Source of the DNA: Micrococcales bacterium UBA2037
Lineage (GTDB): Bacteria > Actinomycetota > Actinomycetes > Actinomycetales > Microbacteriaceae
DNA: 35,284 nt
NCBI GenBank assembly: GCA_002333405.1
Contig: DDBH01000013.1
Location: forward strand, 139,571-174,854
Direction of reading: 5' to 3'
The notes below the pieces were generated by a model. It made no database searches and was not told the origin of the DNA. It saw only the letters and a list, made by a program, of their open reading frames with translations. Positions within the stretch are counted from its first letter, which is position 1; each line of letters begins with the position of its first letter. Position numbers and translations under genes: made by a program. Positions 1-7,261 of this stretch are shown here, in pieces.

Positions 1-957
1 AAGTGGTTGCTAAACAAGATTCAGCCGATTGCAATAAGGGACGTGCTGCGCTATTTGGTCGGCTCTGCCACAATCGACAAAAAAGTGAATCGGGATTTCG
101 ACATTGCTGGCCCAGAAGTATTCACCTACCTAGAGATGATGCAGCTCTATGCGGAAGTTGCTGGTCTCAGGAGAAGGATCATCATCCCGCTGCCGGTGTT
201 GACCCCGCGGCTGGCCTCAGGCTGGATCGGCCTGGTTACCCCAGTCCCGGTCACTCTCGCAAAGCGACTTGTTGCATCCCTCAAGCACGACGTTGTTGCC
301 AGAGAGAGCGACATTCGGGATTTCATACCGGATGCCAAGGGTGGGATGACAGATTTTAGAAGCGCGGTTGGACTAGCACTGAGCCGAGTCAAGGACCTGG
401 AAGTTGAAACCAGGTGGAGCAATGCCTCGGTTCCAGGCACTCCTTCAGAACCGCTGCCGACAGACCCTAGCTGGGCCGGAGGTTCGCTTTATGTGGACCA
501 TCGCGAATATCTGTCCACTGACAGCGTGAGCGAGATTTGGGCCAGAGTAGAGGCCATCGGCGGGAAGAACGGCTACTCCACAGCCACCTGGGCGTGGGAG
601 CTTAGAGGGCTGATGGATCTAGTCGTTGGCGGGGTTGGGCTAAGGCGCGGAAGAAGAGACCCAAACACCCTGATGGAGGGTGAGGCACTGGATTTCTGGA
701 GGGTTGAAAAGATCGACCGTCCTCACCTTTTGCGACTGCGTGCGGAGATGAAGCTGCCGGGGCTTGCCTGGCTGGAATTCCGGGTAACGCAGTTTGATGA
801 TAGTCAGTCCCTTTTGGTTCAGAAGGCCTACTTTCACCCCCATGGCCTCTCCGGGCACGGCTACTGGTGGCTGGTTTCGTTCATGCATGGAATCGTTTTC
901 CCGTCCATGGCAAAGAAGCTGGCTGGCAAGGGTTGTAAGAAGCACCCAACCAGCTAG
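1..957 (+). CDS. SDR/NmrA-like oxidoreductase with C-terminal DUF2867 domain, 5' truncated
   Basis: The frame is open from the first base of the window, so the true start and the N-terminal NAD(P)-binding Rossmann region lie outside it. The visible part begins with the end of an epimerase-type domain (the stretch reading IQPIAIRDVLRYLV is typical) and continues into a DUF2867-like region. That region contains YVDHREY, a Trp-rich middle and the ending FHPHGLSGHGYWW. In known proteins of this architecture an NAD(P)-binding SDR domain is fused to DUF2867; substrate and pathway are unknown. The stop TAG at 955-957 is also the first half of the likely -10 box for the next gene. The family call is fairly secure, the function is not. 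Confidence 0.8.
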   Translation, partial: KWLLNKIQPIAIRDVLRYLVGSATIDKKVNRDFDIAGPEVFTYLEMMQLYAEVAGLRRRIIIPLPVLTPRLASGWIGLVTPVPVTLAKRLVASLKHDVVARESDIRDFIPDAKGGMTDFRSAVGLALSRVKDLEVETRWSNASVPGTPSEPLPTDPSWAGGSLYVDHREYLSTDSVSEIWARVEAIGGKNGYSTATWAWELRGLMDLVVGGVGLRRGRRDPNTLMEGEALDFWRVEKIDRPHLLRLRAEMKLPGLAWLEFRVTQFDDSQSLLVQKAYFHPHGLSGHGYWWLVSFMHGIVFPSMAKKLAGKGCKKHPTS

Positions 958-960
958 GCT
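955..960 (+). promoter_or_regulatory. -10 box of the EamA gene, overlapping the previous stop codon
   Basis: TAGGCT lies at 955-960 and its last base is 7 nt before the GTG start at 967. TTGTAA at 933-938, 16 bp upstream, is a plausible -35. The TAG of the box is the stop codon of the upstream gene. The spacing predicts that transcription starts at or beside the G of GTG, giving a leaderless mRNA. No ribosome binding site is visible. Confidence 0.6.
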
Positions 961-966
961 TCATCG

Positions 967-1857
967 GTGCAGAAAACTCGCCTGGCAGTGGTCGCCCTGT
1001 TGGGCGTTGGTTTTGTTTGGGGTGCAGCCTTTGTTTTGATGAAGGACGCCATTGAACAACAGCCCTACATGGATTTTCTTGCAACCAGATTCTCGATAGC
1101 TGCGCTGGCGATGGTGTTACTTCGACCAAGAGTTGCCCTGGCAATGAAGCCGGGAGACCTGAAATTTGGAGCCCTGATCGGGGTGGTGCTCGCCTTCGGC
1201 TACATAACCCAGACAATCGGACTTGAGCTAACCACGGCCGCCACCAGTGGCTTCTTGACCGGTCTCTACGTTGTTTTCACTCCCCTAATAGCTTGGCTTT
1301 TCACAAGAAGGCGCTTCGCAACCAGGGTGATTGTTGGCGTAGTTTTGGCAATGATCGGACTTGCAATATTTTCTGGCGCTGCAGCCAACATTGAATTCCA
1401 AATAGGCCAGATTTGGCTGGTCGTTTGTGCCGTGCTCTACGCCATTCACATCCTGCTTCTTGGAAAATATGGCATGGGGAGAACCCCCTTCCGAATGGCA
1501 ATGATTCAGATTGCCTTTGCGGCAACTGTTTGTTGGGGCTTTGCGCTCTTGGATGGTTATCAGGCGCCTCCAAACTGGGAAGTTTGGTTTGCAATTCTGT
1601 TTACGGCGCTACTGTCCACTGTGATCGCGTTCTGGGTCCAGACCTGGGCGCAAACACTTATTGACCCGGCGCGAGTTGCGCTGCTGATCACCAGCGAGGT
1701 CATCTTCACCGCAATCCTGGCGGTTGGACTTGGTCAAGAGCCTTTGACTGTTGCAATGATCGTGGGCGGCTCAACCATGCTCACGGCGATGCTAATTGTT
1801 GAGTGGCCAACCAAAGCCGAACCCGAGGTTCCGCTAGAGCCCCAAATCCACGAGTAG
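967..1857 (+). CDS. EamA/DMT-family membrane transporter
   Basis: This 296-residue protein has about ten hydrophobic segments arranged as two EamA repeats. The first repeat starts with LGVGFVWGAAFVLMKDA, and the second contains AVLYAIHILLLGKYG and ends around ALLITSEVIFTAILAVGLGQEPL. The length and the conserved Glu-Val near the end of the last EamA repeat fit the drug/metabolite exporter superfamily. The substrate cannot be read from sequence. The GTG start has no Shine-Dalgarno but sits 7 nt after a TAGGCT box. The 3' end overlaps the end of the convergent glpD by 24 bp. Confidence 0.87.
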   Translation: MQKTRLAVVALLGVGFVWGAAFVLMKDAIEQQPYMDFLATRFSIAALAMVLLRPRVALAMKPGDLKFGALIGVVLAFGYITQTIGLELTTAATSGFLTGLYVVFTPLIAWLFTRRRFATRVIVGVVLAMIGLAIFSGAAANIEFQIGQIWLVVCAVLYAIHILLLGKYGMGRTPFRMAMIQIAFAATVCWGFALLDGYQAPPNWEVWFAILFTALLSTVIAFWVQTWAQTLIDPARVALLITSEVIFTAILAVGLGQEPLTVAMIVGGSTMLTAMLIVEWPTKAEPEVPLEPQIHE

Positions 1858-3351
1858 CTCCTGGAGCTTCTCGTTGTCGGCAAGCTCCCTGTCAGATCGC
1901 GCCATCTTTACCGGCAACCTCCTGCGCAGCAGGTCCTCTCTGGTGTGGACGAGCTCGTGCTCGGCAATGTGTCGAATCTCCTGCTCGGTAATACCAAGCC
2001 CAGCCACTATTTCTTCAAGTGGGCTGTCCCCAATAATCTCGAAGGCTGCCTCTCCGTGTCGGCGCCAAATTCCCTCGGCGATTCTTGGGGCAGCATCCCG
2101 GTCTGATCGAGCTGCAACCAGGGCTGAGAAATCTTCTTGCCGCAGCTGAGAGCCCTCACCAAACCAGTTCACCGGCCGTTTGGTGATGTGACCAAGCCGG
2201 GTTAGCTCTTGAACAATTTCTTTTCCAACATTTAGGCAGTCAGTGAGCTTGCCACCCAAAACGGTGACAACTGACAGGGCCTTATTGGCCTCCACGATGT
2301 GCTTGCGGCTCAACTGGTGCCAGTCGGCAACATCACCGGACTGCCCACCGTCAACAACTAGCGGACGCACTCCTGATCGCTCTGCAACCACGTCGGCTGG
2401 CGTGATGGGAACCTCGAGCTCGAGCTGCGCATTTACCTGCTTGATGACAAAGTCGCGGTCTGCTTGGGTGACCTTGGTGTGGGGATCATCGACTCGAGTG
2501 TCAGTTGTTCCGACCATCGAACGGTCGCCCATCGGAAGCACGTAAAACAATCGCTCTTGCTCATCCCATAGCGCTAGCACCTGATTCAGTTCTGTAATCT
2601 TGCGATTCAGCACCAGGTGGATGCCCTTTGAAAACACCAAACCAGCATTGGTCGGTGCCTGAAGAAGTTCTGAGACGTTCTTTGCAAAAGGGCCGGCGGT
2701 ATTAATCACGGTCGTGGCAGTAACAGTTGTTTTATCTTTGCCACTGAGCTCAAGCTCCCAGCCGTTGGTGCCGGGCTTAGCGGCAGTGAGCTCCGTGTAG
2801 TTTCTAACATCGGCACCCTGCTTTATGGCATGGCGAACAAAGTCGAAAACAAAGCGGGAATCATTGTCTGGTAGCTCAGCGTCGTAGTACTTAATCGCGG
2901 CTCGTCCGGTGATTAGGTTGGGTTCAAGTTTTTTGGCTGTCTTTGCCGAATAGCTTGCCGGTGGCTTTGTTCCAAGGAGCCCAATGCCCCAATAAAAGAG
3001 CGTTCCAAAAGTTCCGAGCAGCCTTCCGAAAGGCGCGGTTGGGCCAAGGGAGGCCAAAAAGCCAATCTGACGAATCTGGTTCGGGTAATTTCGCATCAGG
3101 TGGTTTCTAGCCAAACAAAGCTTGAACACCAAACCGAATTCGTAACCCTGAAGGTACTTGATGCCACCCCAAACTAGGTTGCTAGATTCCTGGGATGTGA
3201 AGTTGGCAATATCGCCCTTATCCACCAGTAGAACCCTGAGCCCGGCTGCCGAAGCGGCGGAGGCTGCAACAGCACCGTTGATTCCAGCACCGATCACAAC
3301 AACGTCAAAATGAACGTTTTTGTGCGAATTAGTTTGATTTTGTTTGGACAC
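1834..3351 (-). CDS. glpD: FAD-dependent glycerol-3-phosphate dehydrogenase
   Basis: This 505-residue protein oxidises sn-glycerol 3-phosphate to dihydroxyacetone phosphate and passes electrons to the quinone pool at the membrane. A dinucleotide-binding motif (VVIGAGINGAVAASAA) lies at residues about 17-32. It is followed by the family motif SSNLVWGGIKYLQGYE, the DAELPDNDSRFVFD stretch, and GTTDTRVDDPHTKVT near residue 280, plus the usual C-terminal cap region. It is divergent from glpK with only 62 bp between the starts, consistent with coordinated glycerol use. The GTG start lies 7 nt from a TATGCT box, suggesting leaderless initiation. The 3' end overlaps the EamA gene by 24 bp. No glpF facilitator is present in the window. 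Confidence 0.93.
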   Translation of the reverse strand: MSKQNQTNSHKNVHFDVVVIGAGINGAVAASAASAAGLRVLLVDKGDIANFTSQESSNLVWGGIKYLQGYEFGLVFKLCLARNHLMRNYPNQIRQIGFLASLGPTAPFGRLLGTFGTLFYWGIGLLGTKPPASYSAKTAKKLEPNLITGRAAIKYYDAELPDNDSRFVFDFVRHAIKQGADVRNYTELTAAKPGTNGWELELSGKDKTTVTATTVINTAGPFAKNVSELLQAPTNAGLVFSKGIHLVLNRKITELNQVLALWDEQERLFYVLPMGDRSMVGTTDTRVDDPHTKVTQADRDFVIKQVNAQLELEVPITPADVVAERSGVRPLVVDGGQSGDVADWHQLSRKHIVEANKALSVVTVLGGKLTDCLNVGKEIVQELTRLGHITKRPVNWFGEGSQLRQEDFSALVAARSDRDAAPRIAEGIWRRHGEAAFEIIGDSPLEEIVAGLGITEQEIRHIAEHELVHTREDLLRRRLPVKMARSDRELADNEKLQELLVDLGL

Positions 3352-3357
3352 ACTGAA

Positions 3358-3373
3358 AGCATAGAAGCATAGA
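3358..3373 (-). promoter_or_regulatory. Tandemly duplicated -10 box of glpD
   Basis: On the plus strand AGCATAGA occurs twice back to back (3358-3365 and 3366-3373). Read toward glpD this gives two TATGCT boxes 8 bp apart. The proximal one (3358-3363) ends 7 nt before the GTG start, the spacing used throughout this window for apparent leaderless genes. The distal copy would give an mRNA with a leader of about 8 nt. Confidence 0.55.
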
Positions 3374-3382
3374 GTCTCAGAT

Positions 3383-3407
3383 GGAAGCTAATTAGCCTCC
3401 AAGGAGG
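3383..3407 (+). promoter_or_regulatory. Palindrome and strong ribosome binding site of glpK
   Basis: GCTAATTAGC at 3387-3396 is a perfect 10-bp palindrome. It extends with one mismatched pair to 18 bp (3383-3400, GGA..TCC arms). Immediately after it AAGGAGG at 3401-3407 is a near-perfect Shine-Dalgarno, 6 nt before the ATG. The palindrome is placed where a repressor of glpK, or of the divergent pair, could bind. No regulator gene is adjacent, so the operator role is inference. Confidence 0.5.
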
Positions 3408-3413
3408 AAATTA

Positions 3414-4889
3414 ATGTCTATTTTGGCCATCGATGCTGGCACCACCGGTGTCACAGCACTGATTGTGAGTGACCAGGGTGAAATTATTGCCCGCGGCTAC
3501 CAGGAGTTCCCGCAGTATTTTCCGCACCCCGGCTGGGTTGAGCACGAGCCAGAGAAAATCTGGCAGGCAGCGTTGGCCGCATGCAAGTTAGCCATCGGAG
3601 ATGCCGACTCTGAAATCAGCTGCATCGGAATAACTAACCAGCGTGAAACTGCAGTCATCTGGGACCGCAACGACCTTAGCTCCCCCACCAAGGCCATAGT
3701 TTGGCAGGACCGAAGAACCAGCATCTACAAAGACGAGCTCGATCAGAAAAACACTGACGACTGGATCAGAACCAAAACTGGTCTCAACATTGACCCCTAC
3801 TTCACCGCCAGCAAGTTTCTGTGGTGGGCAAGAAATGAAACAGAGATTTGGCAGGGTGTGGTTGATGGCAAATATGCCCTCGGCACCATCGATAGCTACC
3901 TGATTGCGAGGCTAACCGGTGGGGCTGCGCACCTTACAGATGCCAGCAATGCGTCCAGGACTCAACTAATGGACCTAGAAATTGGCGATTGGGACCAGAG
4001 CCTGCTGGATGCATTTGAGATCCCAGGAAGCGCCCTTCCCAAAATCACCTCAAGCTGGGGTGAGATAGCAACCACTAACCCGGAGCATTTTCTGGGCGTG
4101 ACTGCGCCAATCACCGGTGTCGCAGGTGATCAGCAGGCAGCACTATTTGGTCAGCTCGCCTTCAAGGAAGGTGAATCAAAGGCAACCTATGGAACCGGAG
4201 CTTTCATTCTTACCAACACTGGGTCAAGGATTGTGAGCTCGCAGCATGGACTGCTTGGAACAGTGGCATGGAAAAGCCCTGACGGTGAAATCACCTACGC
4301 CCTTGAAGGGTCGGTCTTTGTCGCCGGTGCTTCAGTTCAATGGTTGCGGGATGGGCTAAAAATTATTGAGAAGGCCTCAGATGTTGAGGCGCTTGCTGCA
4401 AACGTTGCGGACTCGGACGGGGTGGTTTTCATGCCAGCTCTAACCGGCCTGGGTGCCCCCTACTGGCAGCCAGATATCCGCGGTTCCATTTTCGGCATTA
4501 CCCGTGGCACCACTGATGCTCACATCGCCTATGCAACGCTGGAGGCGATTGCCATCCAGGTGAAGGCTGTCTTGGATGCAATGGAGCTGGACATGCAGAC
4601 CAGCATCCCCGCTCTCAGCGTTGATGGTGGGGCTGCTGCAAACAACCTATTGATGCAAATCCAAGCGGACCTTATTTCTAAGGAAGTTGAGCGCGCCACC
4701 AACCTGGAATCAACCGGGCTCGGGGCCGCGCTGCTAGCTGGACTGGGTTCGGGCATTTGGACTTCCTTCTCCGACCTGGATGCACTGAACCCAACAGAGC
4801 AGACTTTCAGCCAAAAATCAGATCGGTCGAAGGTGTACGCGAGATGGCAGCAGGCACTTAGAGCAACGGAATGGTTCCACAAAAACTAA
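3414..4889 (+). CDS. glpK: Glycerol kinase
   Basis: This 491-residue protein phosphorylates glycerol with ATP to glycerol 3-phosphate, the substrate of the divergent glpD. It shows the FGGY-kinase layout. The N-terminal phosphate loop is DAGTTGVTALI (residues 6-16). It is followed by TNQRETAVIWD, IVWQDRRT, GVAGDQQAALFGQ, the KATYGTGAF phosphate-2 motif, LTGLGAPYW with the RGSIFGITRGT stretch, and DGGAAANNLLMQ near the C-terminus. Length is normal for GlpK. It has the strongest Shine-Dalgarno in the window. Its stop codon TAA (4887-4889) is the first half of the likely -10 box of the next gene. Confidence 0.95.
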   Translation: MSILAIDAGTTGVTALIVSDQGEIIARGYQEFPQYFPHPGWVEHEPEKIWQAALAACKLAIGDADSEISCIGITNQRETAVIWDRNDLSSPTKAIVWQDRRTSIYKDELDQKNTDDWIRTKTGLNIDPYFTASKFLWWARNETEIWQGVVDGKYALGTIDSYLIARLTGGAAHLTDASNASRTQLMDLEIGDWDQSLLDAFEIPGSALPKITSSWGEIATTNPEHFLGVTAPITGVAGDQQAALFGQLAFKEGESKATYGTGAFILTNTGSRIVSSQHGLLGTVAWKSPDGEITYALEGSVFVAGASVQWLRDGLKIIEKASDVEALAANVADSDGVVFMPALTGLGAPYWQPDIRGSIFGITRGTTDAHIAYATLEAIAIQVKAVLDAMELDMQTSIPALSVDGGAAANNLLMQIQADLISKEVERATNLESTGLGAALLAGLGSGIWTSFSDLDALNPTEQTFSQKSDRSKVYARWQQALRATEWFHKN

Positions 4890-4892
4890 GCT
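4887..4892 (+). promoter_or_regulatory. -10 box of the FecE-like ABC gene, overlapping the glpK stop
   Basis: TAAGCT at 4887-4892 starts with the glpK stop codon TAA and ends 7 nt before the ATG at 4899. No Shine-Dalgarno precedes that ATG. A leaderless start is therefore likely. No convincing -35 was found. Confidence 0.45.
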
Positions 4893-4898
4893 AAGTAC

Positions 4899-5693
4899 AT
4901 GTATCAGCCGGAATCGAAGCTTGCCGCCCAGGCACTTAGCGCCGGCTACGCCGCCGATGAAATCATCAGCAATCTAGACCTCGAAATCGAGCGCGGCTCG
5001 GTCACGGCAATCATTGGCGCAAATGGTGCCGGAAAGACATCGCTACTAAAGGCGCTGGCCCGCAAAATTCCTGCCGCCAAGGGCACGGTCCTGCTCGATG
5101 GAGTCTCGATTGCCTCCCTGAGCAAAACCGAGCTGTCAAAAACCTTTGGCTTCCTGGCCGCAATTCCAGCAGCCAAGAACCTGGAGACCGTCTTTGAACT
5201 GGTTTCTAGATCGGCCATGGCGGCCAACCAAATTTCTCGTGTTTCTCCTCGCCTGCGGGACGAAATCGACACCCTGCTTGAGAGAACCTCGCTGACGGCG
5301 GTCAAGGACAAAAGAATTGGTGAGCTCTCCTCCGGTTACAAGCAGTGCGCTGTGATTGCAGCCGCGCTGGTGAAGAACCCAGAAGTGCTGTTGCTCGATG
5401 AGCCAACTTCATCCCTTGACTACAGTCACCAGCTGCAGGTGATGAACCTGCTGTCCTCCCTAAAAAAAGAGCGCGGTATGACCATCATCGCCGTGATTCA
5501 CGACCTCAACCTGGCGGCAAGATTTGCCGACCAGATAGTAGTTCTGAAGCAGGGTTCAATAGTTGCCAAGGGCAACCCTCACGAGGTTATCACGCCCAAC
5601 AACTTGGCTGAAGCCTTCAACATCCTGGCGCGGGTAATTGATGATCCGGTCGGCAAAACACCCCTGGTAATTCCGATTCGCCAGCTTGGCTAG
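4899..5693 (+). CDS. FecE/BtuD-type ABC transporter ATP-binding protein (orphan)
   Basis: This 264-residue ABC ATPase has Walker A GANGAGKTS (about 39-47), a Q-loop region near FLAAIPAAKNLE, signature LSSGYKQ, Walker B EVLLLDEPTSSLD, and the H-loop VIHDLN. The DYSHQLQVMNLL stretch after Walker B is characteristic of the siderophore/haem/cobalamin importer subfamily (FecE, FhuC, BtuD). The signature reads LSSGYKQ rather than the usual LSGGQRQ, still compatible with activity. No permease or binding protein lies next to it, so it presumably serves a complex encoded elsewhere. Co-transcription with glpK is possible, but a -10 box directly before the ATG suggests its own promoter. Confidence 0.88.
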   Translation: MYQPESKLAAQALSAGYAADEIISNLDLEIERGSVTAIIGANGAGKTSLLKALARKIPAAKGTVLLDGVSIASLSKTELSKTFGFLAAIPAAKNLETVFELVSRSAMAANQISRVSPRLRDEIDTLLERTSLTAVKDKRIGELSSGYKQCAVIAAALVKNPEVLLLDEPTSSLDYSHQLQVMNLLSSLKKERGMTIIAVIHDLNLAARFADQIVVLKQGSIVAKGNPHEVITPNNLAEAFNILARVIDDPVGKTPLVIPIRQLG

Positions 5694-5851
5694 TAGCCAA
5701 CAAGCCATTATCGGAGCATAATAGGAGGCGTAGTTCACCAGTGAAGGCGCGGTTAGTAAAGTAACGCCAACGAGGCTTTGCGCATACTGGTGGATGAGGG
5801 CAAGGACTGGGCCCGTTCAAATAAATCGGTCGTGTTTGGTTGTGAAAATCC
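5694..5851 (+). promoter_or_regulatory. 158-bp untranslated leader and promoter region
   Basis: No credible gene is present. TTCACC (5734-5739) and TAAAGT (5757-5762) with a 17-bp spacer form a plausible promoter, giving a 5' leader of roughly 80 nt. TTCAC-CA-GTGAA (5734-5745) is a small inverted repeat over the -35. The ATG at 5852 has no Shine-Dalgarno and lacks the close -10 box seen at other leaderless genes. Confidence 0.4.
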
Positions 5852-7141
5852 ATGCGTATCTTGCTCATTGGGGCAGGTGGTGTTGGCGATGCAATCGTCA
5901 AAATCTCTGCCGATCGTAATTTCTTCGAAAAACTAATAGTCGCTGACTATGATTTAGCGCGCGCTGAAAAGAGCGTTGCTTGGGTCAGCGAACATACCCC
6001 TGAAGCCTCCTCAAGGTTTGAGGCAGCTCAGATTGATGCCAGCGACCCTGACAACATTGCGGCGCTTGCTAAAAAGGTGGGCGCTACCCACATCATGAAC
6101 GCAGTTGAGCCAAAGTTCGTGCAGAGCATCTTCCAAGGTGCTCTAGCTGCTGGCGCTAACTACATGGACATGGCGATGAGCCTGAGCCACGTGCATGAAA
6201 CCGATCCCTTCAATACTCCTGCTGAGAAGCTTGGTGACTGGCAGTATGACCACCACAAGGACTTTGAGGAAAAGGGTCTATTGGCTCTCATTGGAACCGG
6301 TGCAGAGCCAGGAATCTCGAACATCTTTGCTCGCTATGCAGCCGACCACCTCTTCAGCGAAGTTGACGAGATAACAATCCTCGATGGTGGCAACTTGGTT
6401 GTGAAGAACGAAGACGGAGAAGAGATCTTCGCGCCTTCATTCTCAATTTGGACCGTAATCGAAGAGTGCTTGAACCCACCCTTGATCTGGGAAAAAGAGC
6501 GCGGTTGGTATACAACCAAGCCTTTCAGCGAGCCTGCTCTATTTGAGTTCCCTGGCGGCATCGGACCAATCGAGTGCGTGAACGTGGAGCACGAAGAAGT
6601 GAACATGCTTCCTCGAACCATGGATGCCAAGAAGGTTGCTTTCAAGTATGGCCTTGGAACCGAATTCATCAGCGTTCTAAAGACTCTGCATGCGCTTGGA
6701 CTGGACAAGATCAACCCGGTTTGGGTCAGGTCGAAGTCTGGTAAATCTCAGGTGGCACCTCGTGACCTAGTTGCCGCTGTGCTTCCAGACCCAGCATCAC
6801 TGGTTGATGTCATGACAGGCAAGACTTGCGCCGGAACACTGGTTACCGGCAAGGGCAAGGACGGCGAAGCCAAGGCTACCTACCTCTACCACGTTGCAGA
6901 CACTCAGTGGACTGCCGAGAACTACGATGCTCAGGCTGTTGTTTGGCAGACTGCGCTGGTTCCGGTAATCGCGCTAGAGCTGTTGGCAACCGGTCAGTGG
7001 GATGCAACCGGTGTCCGTGGGCCAGAAGAGTTTGACGCAAAGGTGTTCTTGGACCTAATGGCTGGCGAGTACGGCCAGGCTTGGGGCGCTCAGGGTAGAA
7101 ACCCTGAGAACACCAGCGTTATTGACGCCAACTGGGAATAA
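5852..7141 (+). CDS. Saccharopine dehydrogenase family protein
   Basis: This 429-residue protein starts with an NAD(P)-binding Rossmann motif (ILLIGAGGVGDAIV, residues 3-16) and continues with the saccharopine dehydrogenase NADP domain. GTGAEPGISN lies near residue 150, and the C-terminal domain contains VVWQTALVPVIALELLATG and GVRGPEEFDA. Relatives include saccharopine dehydrogenase (lysine metabolism) and carboxynorspermidine synthase (polyamines). The reaction is a reductive or oxidative C-N conversion at an amino-acid substrate; which one cannot be settled here. Codons are more biased (many GCT, AAG, GAG, ATC) than in neighbouring genes, suggesting high expression. It stands alone behind an unusually long leader. 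Confidence 0.85.
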   Translation: MRILLIGAGGVGDAIVKISADRNFFEKLIVADYDLARAEKSVAWVSEHTPEASSRFEAAQIDASDPDNIAALAKKVGATHIMNAVEPKFVQSIFQGALAAGANYMDMAMSLSHVHETDPFNTPAEKLGDWQYDHHKDFEEKGLLALIGTGAEPGISNIFARYAADHLFSEVDEITILDGGNLVVKNEDGEEIFAPSFSIWTVIEECLNPPLIWEKERGWYTTKPFSEPALFEFPGGIGPIECVNVEHEEVNMLPRTMDAKKVAFKYGLGTEFISVLKTLHALGLDKINPVWVRSKSGKSQVAPRDLVAAVLPDPASLVDVMTGKTCAGTLVTGKGKDGEAKATYLYHVADTQWTAENYDAQAVVWQTALVPVIALELLATGQWDATGVRGPEEFDAKVFLDLMAGEYGQAWGAQGRNPENTSVIDANWE

Positions 7142-7261
7142 ACAACTAAAACAACCTGTTTTATTAGACTAAGTGCAGTAAATAGTCTGGGAACACTCTC
7201 AGGCTTCTCTGAGTTGCATTACTTAGAGTAGAGACACTTAGAAATAACAGGGAGTTTTAGA
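7142..7261 (+). promoter_or_regulatory. Upstream region of the LolA-like/ABC operon
   Basis: This 120-bp gap contains several short repeats. An AT-rich hairpin AAAACA-ACC-TGTTTT lies just after the preceding stop. The inverted repeat AGACTA (7166-7171) / TAGTCT (7183-7188) contains the -10-like boxes TAGACT and TAGTCT. There is a small hairpin CTCAG/CTGAG (7198-7213) and a direct repeat ACTTAGA (7221-7227, 7236-7242). GGGAG at 7251-7255 is the ribosome binding site for the TTG start at 7262. The exact promoter is not resolved. Confidence 0.35.
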
